From contig JAOLYB010000002.1 in the NCBI GenBank assembly GCA_028343215.1, positions 83,868 to 147,867 of the forward strand: a stretch of 64,000 nt of DNA. The letters run 5' to 3'. Origin of the DNA: Candidatus Nitrosopelagicus sp. (GTDB lineage Archaea > Thermoproteota > Nitrososphaeria > Nitrososphaerales > Nitrosopumilaceae). Positions 61,667 through 64,000 of the stretch are shown one piece after another. A program made the position numbers and the translations under genes. Within the stretch, counting starts at the first letter, position 1, and every line of letters begins with the position of its first letter. Under the pieces are notes generated by a model. That model was not told the DNA's origin. It was given only the letters and a program-made list of their open reading frames with translations, and did not search any database.

Positions 61667-62677
61667 ATGAGAATAATACTATGTGGATTTGGGGTAGTGG
61701 CACAAAGTTTTTCAGAGCTTTTAGAATCACGTACACATGATCTTTATTCCAAATTTGGATTAAAACCAAGAATCGTGGGCGTTTTTGACAGTAAGGGATG
61801 TGCATATGATGAAACAGGGCTGGATTTAAAAAAATTAAATAAAATTAAAAAACAATCAGGTTCAGTAAGAGGATATGACAAGTCAGTAAGACAGATTTCA
61901 GGTAAAAATATTATTGAAAACATGGATGCTGATGTTTTAATTGAAACTACAGCAAGTAACTACAAAGATGCAGAACCTGGAATGAGTCATATCATTTCTG
62001 CAATGAAAAGAAAAATGCACGTTATATCAGTAAACAAAGGACCATTGGCACTTGCATTTCCATCATTAATGGAATTAGCAACATACAATCAAGTTATGTT
62101 GAGATTTAGTGGAACTGTTGGCGGGGGAACTCCAATTTTAGATTATGCAAAAAATAGTTTGAGAGGAGAAAGGATATTATCATTTCAAGGAATTCTCAAT
62201 GGTACAACAAATTACATACTAACAAACATGGCAGAGGGAATGTCATTTGACGATGCATTGAAAGATGCTAAATCAAAAGGATACGTTGAAGCTGATGAAG
62301 CACTTGATCTGGATGGATTAGATGCAGCTGCTAAACTGGTTATTCTAGCAAATTGGATAATGGGTATGAAAGTTACAATGCCAGATATAATCAAAAAAGG
62401 AATTCGTAAAGTTAATACCAATGATATCAAAAATGCACAAAAAAATGGATCTGCAGTGAAATTGATTGCGTCGTGTGAAAAAGAACTAACAGTATCACCT
62501 GTAGAAATAAAAATTAGTGACCCATTGTGTGTAAATGGAACATTAAATGCAATATCATTCACATCAGAACATTCTGGCACTCAGACAATTATTGGAAGAG
62601 GTGCAGGAGGAATAGAAACTGCAAGTGCAATATTACGTGATTTGATAGACATTAGAAAAGAGATTACTAAATCTTGA
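61667..62677 (+). CDS. hom: Homoserine dehydrogenase
   Basis: Hom reduces aspartate semialdehyde to homoserine on the way to threonine and methionine. The NAD(P) motif is ILCGFGVVAQSFSELL. The catalytic region has FSGTVGGGTPILDYAKNSLRGERILSFQGILNGTTNYILTNM and YVEADEALDLDGLDAAAKLVILAN. At 336 residues there is no C-terminal ACT domain. It overlaps the PUA gene by 4 bases. Confidence 0.95.
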   Translation: MRIILCGFGVVAQSFSELLESRTHDLYSKFGLKPRIVGVFDSKGCAYDETGLDLKKLNKIKKQSGSVRGYDKSVRQISGKNIIENMDADVLIETTASNYKDAEPGMSHIISAMKRKMHVISVNKGPLALAFPSLMELATYNQVMLRFSGTVGGGTPILDYAKNSLRGERILSFQGILNGTTNYILTNMAEGMSFDDALKDAKSKGYVEADEALDLDGLDAAAKLVILANWIMGMKVTMPDIIKKGIRKVNTNDIKNAQKNGSAVKLIASCEKELTVSPVEIKISDPLCVNGTLNAISFTSEHSGTQTIIGRGAGGIETASAILRDLIDIRKEITKS

Positions 62678-63144
62678 AAACTAATCTAATTTCAAAAAGT
62701 GAGACAACACAATTACTAAAAATTGTCTCAGAAAAATGGAAAATTGACATACCAAAAGTCAAGAATCTAAAAGTGTATGAAATCGACAATGAAACACAAT
62801 TAATCACAGGTAATGAAATTAAGATTTTAAAGATAAAAGATGAACATATTCCATTCCTTAGTGAAATTTCAACATTAGAAAAATTTCCATACGTCCAAGT
62901 AGATATGGGTGCAGTGAAATTCATGTGTAAAGGTGCAAATCTGATGAGACCTGGAATCAAAAAAAATTCCGAGTTTTCTAAAAATGACATCGTGTGTATT
63001 GTAGAAGAATCACAAAACAAATTTCTAGCAGTGGGAAAATCAGAGGTGGATAGTTCAGAGTTGAAAAATATGGATAAAGGAGAAGTTTTGAAGAATTTAC
63101 ACTATATTTCAGACAAGGCGTGGGAAATTTCTAAAACACTATAA
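62674..63144 (+). CDS. PUA-domain RNA-binding protein (MCT-1/Tma20-like)
   Basis: The 156-residue protein has an N-terminal pre-PUA region (NLISKSETTQLLKIVSEKWKIDIPKVKN). The C-terminal PUA domain is YVQVDMGAVKFMCKGANLMRPGIKKNSEFSKNDIVCIVEESQNKFLAVGKSE. This architecture matches archaeal homologues of the translation-related MCT-1/DENR system. The start is TTG overlapping the hom stop. Confidence 0.85.
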   Translation: MKTNLISKSETTQLLKIVSEKWKIDIPKVKNLKVYEIDNETQLITGNEIKILKIKDEHIPFLSEISTLEKFPYVQVDMGAVKFMCKGANLMRPGIKKNSEFSKNDIVCIVEESQNKFLAVGKSEVDSSELKNMDKGEVLKNLHYISDKAWEISKTL

Positions 63145-63146
63145 AA

Positions 63147-63740
63147 TTATTTTACATCTTCAGTGAATTCATTGATTCCATCTTTGTTAACAACTAAGAC
63201 GTCAATTCCATCACCACTGAATGAATCTCTCATAGTTGCAGAACGAACTGCTTTTACAGCTAAATCTACAGCATCTTTTTCAGTCATATTCTCTTTGAAT
63301 TGAGGATCCAACACACCTAATGCCATTTCAGCACCAGTACCAACTGCTGCATATTCATCAGGTAAAACAGAACCAAGAGGATCTAAAGTATAGATTACAG
63401 GTTTGTCAGTCATACCACCAACAATTACTTGAGTTAACAATGGAAAGTATCTTCTTTCGTACATCATGTTCGACATCATTTTTGCAATTGTATTTGGTGG
63501 GACATCACGTTTCAAATCCATTTTTCTAATTTTTGCTAAAGCGGAAATTTGTAATGATAATAATTGCATGTCAGCTACCAAACCTGCACAAGTAGCACCG
63601 ACTTTGGGAGTTATTGGAAAAGTTTTCTTTGTGGACTTACTAACTAGAAAGTTACCATATGCGATTCTTTTTTCGCTTGCAAAAACAACGCCTTGATCAA
63701 ACGTAATACCTACAGCGGTTGCACCTGGCATGTAACTCAT
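63147..63740 (-). CDS. psmB: Proteasome subunit beta lacking the usual Thr1
   Basis: The 197-residue protein has the proteasome beta fold: MSYMPGATAVGITFDQGVVFASEKRIAYGNFLVSKSTKKTF, GATCAGLVADMQLL, VLDPLGSVLPDEYAAVGTGAEMALGVLDPQF and MRDSFSGDGIDVLVV. Alignment by eye with GTTTVGI of active subunits places Ala at the Thr1 position. Asp17-equivalent Glu, Lys33 and the RDS motif are kept. It resembles crenarchaeal PsmB1, so a second active subunit is expected elsewhere. Confidence 0.93.
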   Translation of the reverse strand: MSYMPGATAVGITFDQGVVFASEKRIAYGNFLVSKSTKKTFPITPKVGATCAGLVADMQLLSLQISALAKIRKMDLKRDVPPNTIAKMMSNMMYERRYFPLLTQVIVGGMTDKPVIYTLDPLGSVLPDEYAAVGTGAEMALGVLDPQFKENMTEKDAVDLAVKAVRSATMRDSFSGDGIDVLVVNKDGINEFTEDVK

Positions 63741-63833
63741 GATATCACTCTGAAAATAGACAATAAAAGCATTAGTAAAAATTTGTGAATACCCACAGTT
63801 AGGGTGGTATCTAAAAAACGGTAGATCGTTAAT

Positions 63834-63892
63834 TGCCGAGAACGCATCAGCGTGTTACCGCGGTCACGTTACTGACAGGATTTTCGATCAGT
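63834..63892. other. GC-rich intergenic patch, possible structured RNA
   Basis: This stretch has local high GC in an AT-rich window and contains small inverted repeats (cgcatcagcg, actga...tcagt). It lies between the psmB start and the end of a leftward basic-protein gene. A non-coding RNA is possible, but I see no clear family match. Confidence 0.2.
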
Positions 63893-64000
63893 TTAACGAC
63901 GACGTCGTTTTGGAGCTGCTTTTCGCTTTGCTGCTTTACGTTTTGGAGCTGCCTTACGTTTTGCTGCTTTACGTTTTGCTGGTGCTTTACGTTTTGCTGC
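63893..64000 (-). CDS. C-terminal end of a Lys/Arg/Ala-rich basic protein
   Basis: Reading leftward into the window, the last 35 residues are AAKRKAPAKRKAAKRKAAPKRKAAKRKAAPKRRRR and then a stop at 63893-63895. The AAKRK/APKRK repeats resemble histone-H1-like or ribosomal basic tails. The rest of the gene is beyond the window. DNA or RNA binding is inferred from composition. Confidence 0.7.
   Translation of the reverse strand, partial: AAKRKAPAKRKAAKRKAAPKRKAAKRKAAPKRRRR

Noticed and set aside
63834-63840. Third tgccgag string, possible tRNA 3' fragment
   Set aside because: Only seven bases match, with no tRNA nearby and no flank similarity.
63852-63863. 12-base match to the conserved 16S rRNA CCGCGGTAACAC segment
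   Set aside because: Several such 12-base matches are expected by chance in a window this size, and no C/D boxes flank it convincingly.

Overview
The window is an AT-rich, gene-dense archaeal chromosome segment. It most likely comes from a Nitrosopumilus-like ammonia-oxidising thaumarchaeon (Nitrososphaerota). Supporting signs are archaeal release factor aRF1, Alba, RpoK, FEN1, PurP, archaeal ThrRS and MetRS, deoxyhypusine synthase, the eukaryote-type ribosomal proteins S25e and S26e, a CdvA-like cell-division protein, and TATA boxes about 25 bp upstream of leaderless start codons (ATG, GTG or TTG). No rRNA, CRISPR array, transposase or integrase is visible. No gene-free gap exceeds 300 bp.

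Layout. 1-5 kb: small thaumarchaeal proteins, two stand-alone Lrp-type RAM domains, a Lys-rich protein, two coiled-coil genes downstream of tRNA-Phe, cobalamin adenosyltransferase, TPR and HD proteins. 5-13 kb: a TIGR00300 protein coupled to hisI, then a leftward aspS-gatC-gatA-gatB block that supplies Asn-tRNA by transamidation. 13-21 kb: PurP, DoxX, GNAT, two winged-helix regulators, an orphan CbtB, a DsbA-like protein, aRF1, a HIT protein and ilvD. 21.7-27.4 kb: a rightward trpEGDCBA operon with no trpF. 27.4-38 kb: pyrG, an NAD-kinase/HTH fusion, a PfkB kinase, S26e, a phospholipid synthase, agmatinase, thrS and deoxyhypusine synthase. 38-45 kb: S25e, rpoK, alba, an asparagine-synthase-like protein, an aldo/keto reductase, a MenA-like prenyltransferase and parvulin. 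45-52 kb: metG and ahcY (divergent), Rieske, nadE, cysS and a Usp protein. 52-55 kb: a secreted pentapeptide/beta-propeller protein inserted beside an intron-bearing tRNA-Ser, then fen1. 56-64 kb: acs, cdvA, a tandem ThyX-like protein, msrB, hom, a PUA protein, a proteasome beta subunit whose Thr1 position is Ala, and the end of a Lys/Arg/Ala-rich basic protein.

The most unusual signal is at the tRNAs. Each of the two tRNA genes has a second, partial copy of its 3' end about 1.4 kb (Phe) or 2.2 kb (Ser) downstream. Each pair brackets only one or two accessory genes and no integrase, which looks like small integrase-less cassettes inserted at tRNA 3' ends. Other recurring themes are convergent genes whose stop codons share one TTAR tetranucleotide, a paired TACCGTA motif in the divergent trpE promoter region, and many tiny Cys-rich zinc-ribbon-like proteins, several of them absent from the ORF track.
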